Assembly (NCBI GenBank): GCA_965178125.1
Contig: OZ237735.1
Span: forward strand, 2,480,001 to 2,544,000
Source: Bilabrum cf. latius
Taxonomy: Eukaryota > Bigyra: Bicosoecida > Bigyra > Bicosoecida
Length of the DNA stretch: 64,000 nt
Direction of reading: 5' to 3'
A program made the position numbers and the translations under genes. This document shows positions 23,733 through 35,100 of this stretch, in pieces. Positions within the stretch are counted from its first letter, which is position 1. Every line of letters starts with the position of its first letter. A model generated the notes under the pieces. It was not told the DNA's origin. It saw only the letters and a program-made list of their open reading frames with translations, and searched no databases.

Positions 23733-25502
23733 TCACTGAGGCTGGGACCGTCGGATCAAGAGCAGGGGGTGCAGGAAAGAGCCGGGCCCAGCCCACGTCA
23801 TCATTTGGACCGGATTCTCAAGTCGGAGTGAATCGGGTTGGATCTCCACTGGTACCATGCTGATGTCGCGGGCTGCATACTTGCCCATCTGCAGCACCAC
23901 ACCCAGCTCGGCCAGCCGCATCGCGATCTCAGCCACATCCACAAGGCTCTCGATGCGGCGGCGGCGTGGTCTATCGATATCGTCGCCGATTTGCTCCATC
24001 ACAGCCTCGGCCACCCATTCCGCGTACTTTTTGTTCAGCTGCTGACGAGTCATGATGGCACTGATGTCCAGCTGCTGCCTGAACTGCATGACCTTTGTCA
24101 TGATGCGCTGGAAGGCAGCTGGATCCAGCAGCACATCCCACTCATCAGCAGCTCCGCCTACGTCGAGCACAGCAGCCTTGTACAGAATGGCTAGCTCTGC
24201 GGGCGTGGTGGTATCCTTGACGGTGATCTGTGGGATGTATACTTCGTTGAGTCCGGCCCTGGAGCCGAGCTGGATCAGGCCGAACGCCTGCAGGTTGAGA
24301 TGAGCCATGTGCTCTGTGGTGACTGAGGCGTGGGAGAAGAAGCGGGGCTCGAGGGGGACAGCACTGCTCGCGCCGGATGCATCGCCGGCGAGTGGGACAT
24401 GCCCTTGCGGCTGCGAACCGGACTGCTACACGGCGCCATGCACCACAGCCCGTTGGCCACGCTGCCTTGATATGCCCGAGCCGGCCATGGGGGCCTGGCC
24501 AGACATGAGCATGCCGGCCGCACCAGCTCGCTGCACGTCGCCACGACGCACTGCCACTGCTCCCCGTAGCCCAGAGGTGGACGAACCAGACGCCCCGCCG
24601 GTGGCTGGACCAGCATCGGTGCCAGCTGCGGATGAGGCAGATCCCTCAGGCTGTGGCGCTAAGGGTGCCTCGGGAAACCGGCTCAAGAACTCATCGATCA
24701 CCACCCTGTGGTCCTTGCCGCTGCGCGCAAAGACGTCAGCTGCCGCCAGCAAGTGCACGCGTCCCGACTGGGCCAGCTTGTCTGCGTCCAGCCAGGGCGG
24801 CGTGGGTTGGTGCGTGCGTTGCCGCATCCTGCTCGAGATGACGAGCGGACTGAGGGCATTGTCATCGACTTGGACCACGCGCACCATCGACTCGGCATCA
24901 TGAGCGTCGAGTGATCGGGGTGTCGCCTTGAAGCCTTCGCGAGGCATGGCCGCTGGTGGCGCGTGCATGTTGAGCTGGTAGGACACCTCCGATTGCTCCC
25001 CGCTTGCCATGTGGAGCTGTGCACCCTTGGCTGCACCGGCGCTGCCTCCGCTCTGGGCAGGTGGCTGTTGGTTGCGCCAGATGTCCTGAATAGAGGTGTA
25101 GGCCTTGCACAGGATGTCAGCTTTCCTGATGTTGACTTGCTGCACGAATGTCGTGGGGCACGCAATCTCACACGGGTCGTCGGGCGTACCACAGAGTTGA
25201 GATGCCCTGCTCGGTGCGTCCGCCGGAGCGCAAGGCCCGCTGTCTGATCCTGCTGCAGGGCCGGATCGGGACGATCCTTCGTGTGGATCGAATGAGTCCT
25301 CGCGCGAGATCGGCCGGGACCCGAGCGCGGCACAGACAGACACCCTCAGGGGCCCTGAGTGAAGGGCACTCCAGCAGTAGTGTGTACATGCAGTGCACTG
25401 CTGGCAAGGCGGAGCGGGCCAGCAGCCGGTGCAACTATACGATCTGCTAGGGCGCAAGAGGCTCGCAGATATCTCAGTTTGCTGCAAGCTAGTATAATAC
25501 AC
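23733..25502 (-). CDS. M5: array gene M, N-terminally truncated form
   Basis: Open from 25502 to the TGA at 23733 with the conserved TAG at 24426. It is truncated at the same breakpoint as M2 and M3. The first 60 or so codons come from DNA antisense to the P leader. The C-terminal variable peptide is of the LRLENPVQ type, shared with M1, M6 and M7. Confidence 0.45.
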
Positions 25503-25528
25503 AGGCCTGTAGTTGGCTGCGAAAAGTC

Positions 25529-26738
25529 ATGGACGAGCTGCTTTGGCTATCACAATCATACGAAGAGTACTTGCGAACGATACGATCCTTCCGCAAACCT
25601 GACTAGCCTGAGAAGGATGACGCGGCGCTGATGAAGTGGGTCTTACCATTGGATCATTGTGCATAAGCGTTTGGTCCTTGATCTCACCATGTTTCTCCTG
25701 CACGTCTTGAGCCAGGCAGCACGTCTCTCGCAGGAGTTGGGCACGCATCGAGCGTGATTTCTTGGCGGCTCTGCGAGATGGGGACGAGACGCTTGCGCTG
25801 AAGCTATTTGAATAGAACGCGGATAGGCTCGGGCGCTACAGGTGGCCACATGTATACGGCGAGGGGTTCGATTCTGTAAGAAGCACCCTTCGAGCCGCAG
25901 TATCTGCCTGTGCGCCGTGATTGCTAGCCCCATGCATCTCAAGGTGAGACTTGGATCCTTTTCATCTCACTGGTGCCATGCAGCTGGGTGGACTGACAGA
26001 GGCCCTGACGCATTTCGATCGGCCGAAGGTGCTTGAAAAGTTGGTGTTGCACCCGAGCGGTTGCTTGAGCGTGAGCACAGCCGAATATGGCATGAATGCG
26101 TTCAAGCTTTTGAGTATTACATCCTTGCATTATGTCGTAAGATCTAGCCTTCACAGTGCTTGAACTGGATCGTGCATTACTGTGTTTTTGACAAGGCTCC
26201 GAAATGCTTGGAAGCGATGGCTCGGCTTGGTGTCCTCAGCATTCGATGGGAGCCCATTACAAAGGATGATGTCGAATGGCTCATGTACAACGAGAAATCC
26301 AGAGCGGTCGTGCTTCCGGGTGTTGGGGAGGCAGGCAAGCGCAAGGATGCTGCTTCCATGGCACTGATGCTGCGGTGGGGCACGAGAGCATTCGAGGCCG
26401 GGCTTGCTAGCTCGACGGGTGTGACGTGGCTGGACGTGGCGTACCGCCGGGTGTTTGGCTCGTACACACCCATGGAGAAAGCTCTGAAGATGTGCGAGCG
26501 CGGCGCGAGACCCAGGTAGGTGCTAGCGCGGCTGTTCGATCTGGTGCCCGCGGAGGAGCTGGCCCGTGTGGCGCACGTGGACCCTCGGCGGGGGGACCGT
26601 CTGGTGCGCTGGCGGCGTGCATATGAAGCTCGGCGGGACGCTGGTCTGGTGTTTCAGGCAGCGAGCGAGGGTCGTCCATTGGAGCTGGGGAAGCGATTGC
26701 GTCTTGGGTCGTTGGCAGGAGGAGATGGACGCGCTTGA
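25529..26738 (+). pseudogene. P6: P gene with a 32-bp deletion
   Basis: Exons 1-3 and most of exon 4 are intact. Relative to the other copies, 32 bp are missing after GGCAGGAGG at 26717-26722. This shifts the frame and brings a TGA at 26736, removing the last ankyrin-like unit. The original frame would end at 26808. Confidence 0.65.
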
Positions 26739-26904
26739 GGCAGCGAGGATGGGCGGTCATGGTGAGTGCGTGGATGTGCTGGTGCAGGCTCGGGGCAGTA
26801 CGGGCTGAGTAGACTGGTAAGCTGCAGCAAGCTAGTTGGTTCAGTCCAGTGGCACTTCAGCACTAGGACAGCTTTTCAGCATCACATCCCGTGCATCATG
26901 CACG

Positions 26905-29631
26905 TCACTGAGGCTGGGACCGTCGGATCAAGAGCAGGGGGTGCAGGAAAGAGCCGGGCCCAGCCCACGTCATCATTTGGACCGGATTCTCAAGTCGGAG
27001 TGAATCGGGTTGGATCTCCACTGGTACCATGCTGATGTCGCGGGCTGCATACTTGCCCATCTGCAGCACCACACCCAGCTCGGCCAGCCGCATCGCGATC
27101 TCAGCCACATCCACAAGGCTCTCGATGCGGCGGCGGTGTGGTCTATCGATATCGTCGCCGATTTGCTCCATCACAGCCTCGGCCACCCATTCGGCGTACA
27201 GTTTGTTCAGCTGCTGACGAGTCATGATGGCACTGATGTCCAGCTGCTGCCTGAACTGCATGACCTTTGTCATGATGCGCTGGAAGGCAGCTGGATCCAG
27301 CAGCACATCCCACTCATCAGCGGCTCCGCCTACGTCGAGCACAGCAGCCTTGTACAGAATGGCTAGCTCTGCGGGCGTGGTGGTATCCTTGACGGTGATC
27401 TGTGGGATGTATACTTCCTTGAGTCCGGCCCTGGAGCCGAGCTGGATCAGGCCGAACGCCTGCAGGTTGAGATGAGCCATGTGCTCTGTGGTGACTGAGG
27501 CGTGGGAGAAGAAGCGGGGCTCGAGGGGGGCAGCACCGGCCGCACCGGATGCATCGCCGGCGACTGGGACATGCCCTTGCGGCTGCGAACCGGACTGCTA
27601 CACGGCGCCATGCACCACAGCCCGTTGGCCACGCTGCCTTGATATGCCCGAGCCGGCCATGGGGGCCTGGCCAGACATGAGCATGCCGGCCGCACCAGCT
27701 CGCTGCACGTCGCCACGACGCACTGCCACTGCTCCCCGTAGCCCAGAGGTGGACGAACCAGACGCCCCGCCGGTGGCTGGACCAGCATCGGTGCCAGCTG
27801 CGGATGAGGCAGATCCCTCAGGCTGTGGCGCTAAGGGTGCCTCGGGAAACCGGCTCAAGAACTCATCGATCACCACCCTGTGGTCCTTGCCGCTGCGCGC
27901 AAAGACGTCAGCTGCCGCCAGCAAGTGCACGCGTCCCGACTGGGCCAGCTTGTCTGCGTCCAGCCAGGGCGGCGTGGGTTGGTGCGTGCGTTGCCGCATC
28001 CTGCTCGAGATGACGAGCGGACTGAGGGCATTGTCATCGACTTGGACCACGCGCACCATCGACTCGGCATCATGAGCGTCGAGTGATCGGGGTGTCGCCT
28101 TGAAGCCTTCGCGAGGCATGGCCGCTGGTGGCGCGTGCATGTTGAGCTGGTAGGACACCTCCGATTGCTCCCCGCTTGCCATGTGGAGCTGCACACCCTT
28201 GGCTGCACCGGCGCTGCCTCCGCTCTGGGCAGGTGGCTGTTGGTTGCGCCAGATGTCCTGAATAGAGGTGTAGGCCTTGCACAGGATGTCAGCTTTCCTG
28301 GTGTTGACTTGCTGCACGAATGTCGTGGGGCACGCAATCTCACATGGGTCGTCGAGCGTGCCACAGAGTTGGGATGCCCTGCTCGGTGCGTCCGCCGGAG
28401 CGCAAGGCCCGCTGTCTGATCCTGCTGCAGGGCCGGATCCGGGCGATCCTTCGTGTGAATCGAATGAGTCCTCGCGCGAGATCGGCCGGGACTCGAGCGC
28501 GGCCCCCTCAGCGTCCCCCTCGCCATGCATCTCTGAATTACCGTCGCTTGCGGAGTCGCTTATACCAAGCAGGTGGTGCATTATGAGGCTCTCGTCGAGT
28601 ATGGCCTGTTGCCCCGCTGAGCCTGGTTTTCCAAGGTGCCCGGTGGGCATGCCATTATCGTGCAGGTCAGCTGTGGCGGGCGCTTGCATGGGTTGGTGCT
28701 CCGTACCCTGCGATGTGGTCTACGGAGCCCTGATGGTATCAAAATCGCCGTGTATGTCCATCCTAGTTACACCAATGTCCCGACCTCCTCCACGATGCAT
28801 GTCCCTGTCGAGTGGTTCCATCTAGCTAGGCTACGAACCCGATCCGATCAATTGCGCTTCGAGCCGAACACCCCGATCGGCCAGGTGGCTTACCAAGCTG
28901 GGAACTGTATGGTGTTCCTCAAAGACAAAGTGCTGCTCTGTAGCGCCGCGGCCTCTCACAATCCAACCAAGCTTTGCTGCAAGGTCCGGACTGATCGATA
29001 CAGTGTTCACGTCTGTTTTGCCCACCTTCACAGCTTCGATTCCGACAGTAAGTTGTGGATCAGGAAACTTGATGGAAACTATACCACCCCAGACGTATAC
29101 TTCCAGGCTCTGGAAGTTGGCTTCAGGCTTGTTGGGATCGGTAGAAGTTGCAGCTTCGCCGGAGGAGGGTGGTTTCTCGCCACGCGCGCGCTTGCGATTC
29201 GCTTTGCCCTCGAGATTCCGTATCGGTCTCTAGGATAGATCACGGGACATTGCTTTCTCTCTGAATCGCATGGCCGGAAGGGTAATTGCCTTGCTATCAC
29301 CATGATTTGCGCTGGTGTTCGATGCAGCGTGGCCCCTTGCTTCACGCTGCGACAGCGCAATCGCTCCTATAGCCCCTAGTAGAATGAATGATACCACCAT
29401 GGCGCAAGAAGTGATGAAGCGGCAAGATTGGCTCCAAAATGCGGCGTTGGATATCTTTCTGAGATTTTGGAAACTGCTCACAAACCGGAACCGGGAACCT
29501 CCGTGAAACCCTCGAGCGATGCATGTATCCGGGACAGAAGCCCACAAAGCATCAAGAGCCTCGGGCTTAGGAACCGAGCCCAGTTGTAAGGATGCACGGT
29601 CTGCGGGCTTCAAGATTTTCGGGCGGGCCAT
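26905..29631 (-). CDS. M6: full-length array gene M
   Basis: 909 codons with TAG at 27598, 28720, 28822, 28831 and 29230, at exactly the same codons as M4 (offset 8391 bp). It has the same start, membrane segment and domains as M4. Its last 190 codons differ from M4 more than the rest does, for example NKLYAEW against NKKYAEW and LRLENPVQ against SSDTGQDVQ. Confidence 0.65.
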
Positions 29632-30716
29632 CTCGAGAGACCATTCGGTTTACCACGTTCGCCGACTTGCCCGCACGGGAACTTGCAAGCCGGATGCGAT
29701 ACATGCGGCTGCTTCTTGGAGCCGACAAAGTCCCCACGACTAGTCCAGCAGAAACGGAGGGCGGGGACAGTGTCAGGCTGCCTCCAGTCCGGCCTGTTGC
29801 CATGTGTCCAATGCCATCGGTACCCCATTCTCGGGTGCCACGCAACGAGGTTGGGCTTGGTAGCTCTTGCATGTGATCTCCGCGCCAGCCTTGGGCTTTG
29901 GGCCAGCGATCACTGCCGGAGATCACCCCTTGCCCTCGGTGCTTGCTTCGGGAGCCAGCACCAGGCCTGTGGACGTATGCCAGCGCTGGTCCTTTTTGCT
30001 TTTGCTACGGGCACCCCGTCGCTGTGAAGCCGGCGTGTGATTGCTATTACATTCTGCACTATAAGAGTCTGGTAAAAGCGCTTCATCAAGCAAGTAGCGT
30101 TACCCACGCGTACCACCCGTAAATGTGCATCAAGGGCTCCGTGATATCCATTCGTCCTCCCTTCGTCTTCCACTCGCAGCCGCTGCGGCCCGGGCAACGG
30201 TTCCAACTTGGCACGCGCCGGATATCAGCCACCTGCCTCCACTCTGGGCAGGTGGCTATGGCTCGCGCCAGATGTCCTGAATAGAGGTGTAGGCCTTGCA
30301 CAGGATGTCAGCTTTCCTGATGTTGACTTGCTGCACGAATGTCGTGGGGCACGCAATCTTGGGTCGTCGGGCGTGCCACAGAGTTGGGATGCCCTGCTCG
30401 GTGCGTCCGCCGGAGCGCAAGGCCCGCTGTCTGATCCTGCTGCAGGGCCGGATCGGGACGATCCTTCGTGTGGATCGAATGAGTCCTCGCGCGAGATCGG
30501 CCGGGACCCGAGCACGGCACAGACAGACACCCTCAGGGGCCCTGAGTGAAGGGCACTCCAGCAGTAGTGTGTACATGCAGTGCACTGCTGGCAAGGCGGA
30601 GCGGGCCAGCAGCCGGTGCAATTTTACGATCTACAGGGGGCGCAAGAGGCTCGCAGATATCTCAGTTTGCTGCAAGCTAGTATAATACACAGGCCTGTAG
30701 TTGGCTGCGAAAAGTC
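29632..30716. repeat. Second copy of SAM2-type upstream flank, M fragment and P leader
   Basis: Near-identical to 21241-22325 at the 8391-bp offset, including the M fragment (30230-30541) and the inverted repeat at its junction. I see no intact gene. Confidence 0.7.
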
Positions 30717-32028
30717 ATGGACGAGCTGCTTTGGCTATCACAATCATACGAAGAGTACTTGCGAACGATACGATCCTTCCGCAAACCTGACTAGCCTGAG
30801 AAGGATGACGCGGCGCTGATGAAGTGGGTCTTACCATTGGATCGTTGTGCATAAGCGTTTGGTCCTTGATCTCACCATGTTTCTCCTGCACGTCTTGAGC
30901 CAGGCAGCACGTCTCTCGCAGGAGTTGGGCACGCATCGAGCGTGATTTCTTGGCGGCTCTGCGAGATGGGGACGACAGGCTTGCGCTGAAGCTATTTGAA
31001 TAGAACGCGGATATGCTCGGGCGCTACAGGTGGCCACATGTATACGGCGAGGGGTTCGATTCTGTAAGAAGCACCATACGAGCCGCAGTATCTGCCTGTG
31101 CGCCGTGATTGCTAGCCCCATGCATCTCAAGGTGAGACTTGGATCCTTTTCATCTCATTGGTGCCATGCAGCTGGGTGGACTGACGTAGGCCCTGACGCA
31201 TTTCGATCGGCCGAAGGTGCTTGAAAAGTTGGTGTTGCACCCGAGCGGTTGCTTGAGCGTGAGCACAGCCGAATGTGGCATGAATGCGTTCAAGCTTTTG
31301 AGTATTACATCCTTGCATTATGTCGTTAGATCTAGCCTTCACAGTGCTTGAACTGGATCGTGCATTACTGTGTTTTTGACAAGGCTCTGAAATGCTTGGA
31401 AGCGATGGCTCGGCTTGGTGTCCTCAGCATTCGATGGGAGCCCATCACAAAGGATGATGTCGAATGGCTCAGGTACAACGAGAAATCCAGAGCGGTCGTG
31501 CTTCCGGGTGTTGGGGAGGCAGGCAAGCGCAAGGATGCTGCTTCCATGGCACTGATGTTGCGGTGGGGCACGAGAGCATTCGAGGCCGGGCTTGCTAGCT
31601 CGACGGGTGTGACGTGGCTGGACGTGGCGTACCGCCGGGTGTTTGGCTCGTACACACCCATGGAGAAAGCTCTGAAGATGTGCGAGCGCGGCGCGAGACC
31701 CAGGTAGGTGCTAGCGCGGCTGTTCGATCTGGTGCCCGCGGAGGAGCTGGCCCGTGTGGCGCACGTGGACCCTCGGCGGGGGGACCGTCTGGTGCGCTGG
31801 CGGCGTGCATATGAAGCTCGGCGGGACGCTGGTCTGGTGTTTCAGGCAGCGAGCGAGGGTCGTCCATTGGAGCTGGGGAAGCGATTGCGTCTTGGGTCGT
31901 TGGCAGGAGGGGCGTGGGCGCGAGGTGTGTTGAATGGCGTGCAGATGGACGCGCTTGAGGCAGCGAGGATGGGCGGTCATGGTGAGTGCGTGGATGTGCT
32001 GGTGCAGGCTCGGGGCAGTAAGGGCTGA
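30717..32028 (+). CDS. P7: array gene P, ankyrin-like
   Basis: Intact P gene, near-identical to P5 (offset 8391 bp), with the same TAG/AAG/GAG pattern at the polymorphic codons. Confidence 0.65.
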
Positions 32029-32123
32029 GTAGACTGGTAAGCTGCAGCAAGCTAGTTGGTTCAGTCCAGTGGCACTTCAGCACTAGACAGCTTTTCAGCA
32101 TCACATCCCGTGCATCAAGCACG

Positions 32124-35100
32124 TCACTGAGGCTGGGACCGTCGGATCAAGAGCAGGGGGTGCAGGAAAGAGCCGGGCCCAGCCCACGTCATCATTTGGA
32201 CCGGATTCTCAAGTCGGAGTGAATCGGGTTGGATCTCCACTGGTACCATGCTGATGTCGCGGGCTGCATACTTGCCCATCTGCAGCACCACACCCAGCTC
32301 GGCCAGCCGCATCGCGATCTCAGCCACATCCACAAGGCTCTCGATGCGGCGGCGGCGTGGTCTATCGATATCGTCGCCGATTTGCTCCATCACAGCCTCG
32401 GCCACCCATTCCGCGTACTTTTTGTTCAGCTGCTGACGAGTCATGATGGCACTGATGTCCAGCTGCTGCCTGAACTGCATGACCTTTGTCATGATGCGCT
32501 GGAAGGCAGCTGGATCCAGCAGCACATCCCACTCATCAGCAGCTCCGCCTACGTCGAGCACAGCAGCCTTGTACAGAATGGCTAGCTCTGCGGGCGTGGT
32601 GGTATCCTTGACGGTGATCTGTGGGATGTATACTTCGTTGAGTCCGGCCCTGGAGCCGAGCTGGATCAGGCCGAACGCCTGCAGGTTGAGATGAGCCATG
32701 TGCTCTGTGGTGACTGAGGCGTGGGAGAAGAAGCGGGGCTCGAGGGGGACAGCACTGCTCGCGCCGGATGCATCGCCGGCGAGTGGGACATGCCCTTGCG
32801 GCTGCGAACCGGACTGCTACACGGCGCCATGCACCACAGCCCGTTGGCCACGCTGCCTTGATATGCCCGAGCCGGCCATGGGGGCCTGGCCAGACATGAG
32901 CATGCCGGCCGCACCAGCTCGCTGCACGTCGCCACGACGCACTGCCACTGCTCCCCGTAGCCCAGAGGTGGACGAACCAGACGCCCCGCCGGTGGCTGGA
33001 CCAGCATCGGTGCCAGCTGCGGATGAGGCAGATCCCTCAGGCTGTGGCGCTAAGGGTGCCTCGGGAAACCGGCTCAAGAACTCATCGATCACCACCCTGT
33101 GGTCCTTGCCGCTGCGCGCAAAGACGTCAGCTGCCGCCAGCAAGTGCACGCGTCCCGACTGGGCCAGCTTGTCTGCGTCCAGCCAGGGCGGCGTGGGTTG
33201 GTGCGTGCGTTGCCGCATCCTGCTCGAGATGACGAGCGGACTGAGGGCATTGTCATCGACTTGGACCACGCGCACCATCGACTCGGCATCATGAGCGTCG
33301 AGTGATCGGGGTGTCGCCTTGAAGCCTTCGCGAGGCATGGCCGCTGGTGGCGCGTGCATGTTGAGCTGGTAGGACACCTCCGATTGCTCCCCGCTTGCCA
33401 TGTGGAGCTGTGCACCCTTGGCTGCACCGGCGCTGCCTCCGCTCTGGGCAGGTGGCTGTTGGTTGCGCCAGATGTCCTGAATAGAGGTGTAGGCCTTGCA
33501 CAGGATGTCAGCTTTCCTGGTGTTGACTTGCTGCACGAATGTCGTGGGGCACGCAATCTCACATGGGTCGTCGGGCGTGCCACAGAGTTGAGATGCCCTG
33601 CTCGGTGCGTCCGCCGGAGCGCTAGGCCCGCTGTCTGATCCTGCTGCAGGGCAGGATCCGGACGATCCTTCGTGTGGATCGAATGAGTCCTCGCGCGAGA
33701 CCGGCCGGGACTCGAGCGCGGTCCCCTCAGCGTCCCCCTCGCCATGCATCCCTGAATTACCGTCGCTTGCGGAGTCGCTTATACCAAGCAGTTGTTGCAT
33801 TGTGAAGCTCTCGTCCGAGCTCGCCCTTGCGATGCCACCGCTGCCTGATGAAGGAGCGAGCACACCGCTTCGGCCTGGCTCTAAACCTGTGGGATCAAAG
33901 GGTATGGCCTGTTGCCCCGCTGAGCCTGGTTTTCCAAGGTGCCCGGTGGGCATGCCATTATCGTGCAGGTCAGCTGTGGCGGGCGCTTGCATGGGTTGGT
34001 GCTCCGTACCCTGCGATGTGGTCTACGGAGCCCTGATGGTATCATAATCGCCGTTAGTGTCCATCCTAGTTACACCAATGTCCCGACCTTCTCCACGATG
34101 CATGTCCCTGTCGAGTGGTTCCATCTACTAGTAGCTAGGCTACGAACCCGATCCGATCAATTGCGCTTCGAGCCGAACACCCCGATCGGCCAGGTGGCTT
34201 ACCAAGCTGGGAACTATATGGTGTTCCTCAAAGACAAAGTGCTGCTCTGTAGCGCCGCGGCCTCTCACAATCCAACCAAGCTTTGCCGCAAGGTCCGGAC
34301 TGATCGATACAGTGTTCACGTCTGTTTTGCCCACCTTCACAGCTTCGATTCCGACAGTAAGTTGTGGATCAGGAAACTTGATGGTAACTATACCACCCCA
34401 GACGTATACTTCCAGGCTCTGGAAGTTGGCTTCAGGCTTGTTGGGATCGGTAGAAGTTGCAGCTTCGCCGGGGGAGGGTGGTTTCTCGCCACGCGCGCGC
34501 TTGCGATTCGCTTTGCCCTCGAGATTCCGTATCGGTCTCTAGGATAGATCACGGGACATTGCTTTCTCTCTGAATCGCATGGCCGGAAGGGTAATTGCCT
34601 TGCTATTACCATGATTTGCGCTGGCGTTCGATGCAGCGTGGCCCCTTGCTTCACACTGCGACAGCGCAATCGCTCCTATAGCCCCTAGTAGAATGAATGA
34701 TACCACCATGGCGCAAGAAGTGATGAAGCGGCAAGATTGGCTCCAAAATGCGGCGTTGGATATCTTTCTGAGATTTTGGAAACTGCTCACAAACCGGAAC
34801 CTCCGTGAAACCCTCGAGTGATGGTTGGTAATGTGGATCTGTCGATCAACCGCTCAATGCTTCGCTCCCCCAGCACTCTCCCTCTCCCGCCACGCGCCAC
34901 TCGTGCGCCGCTACCCACCGTCGCCCACTCGTCTGTCGCTAGCACGGCCGTCTCCGTGCCGCCTAGGCCCGGCTGGCCGCTTTGTCCTGCCCTCAGCTTC
35001 CACTCTCGTACCTAGTACCTGCTCCTCGTAATCTCCTCCTTCCGTGGCGCTTTGGTTTTGGCTGGTGCTTCCCCGGGCACTGGGCAGGCGGCACGGACCT

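Larger units (their letters stand above)
19020..33480. repeat. Recent tandem duplication, offset 8391 bp
   Basis: From about 19020-25090 the sequence recurs at 27410-33480 at a constant offset of 8391 bp with few differences. It covers most of M4, the flank copy, P5 and most of M5. Outside these limits the corresponding segments are clearly more diverged. The exact breakpoints need a dot plot. Confidence 0.7.
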
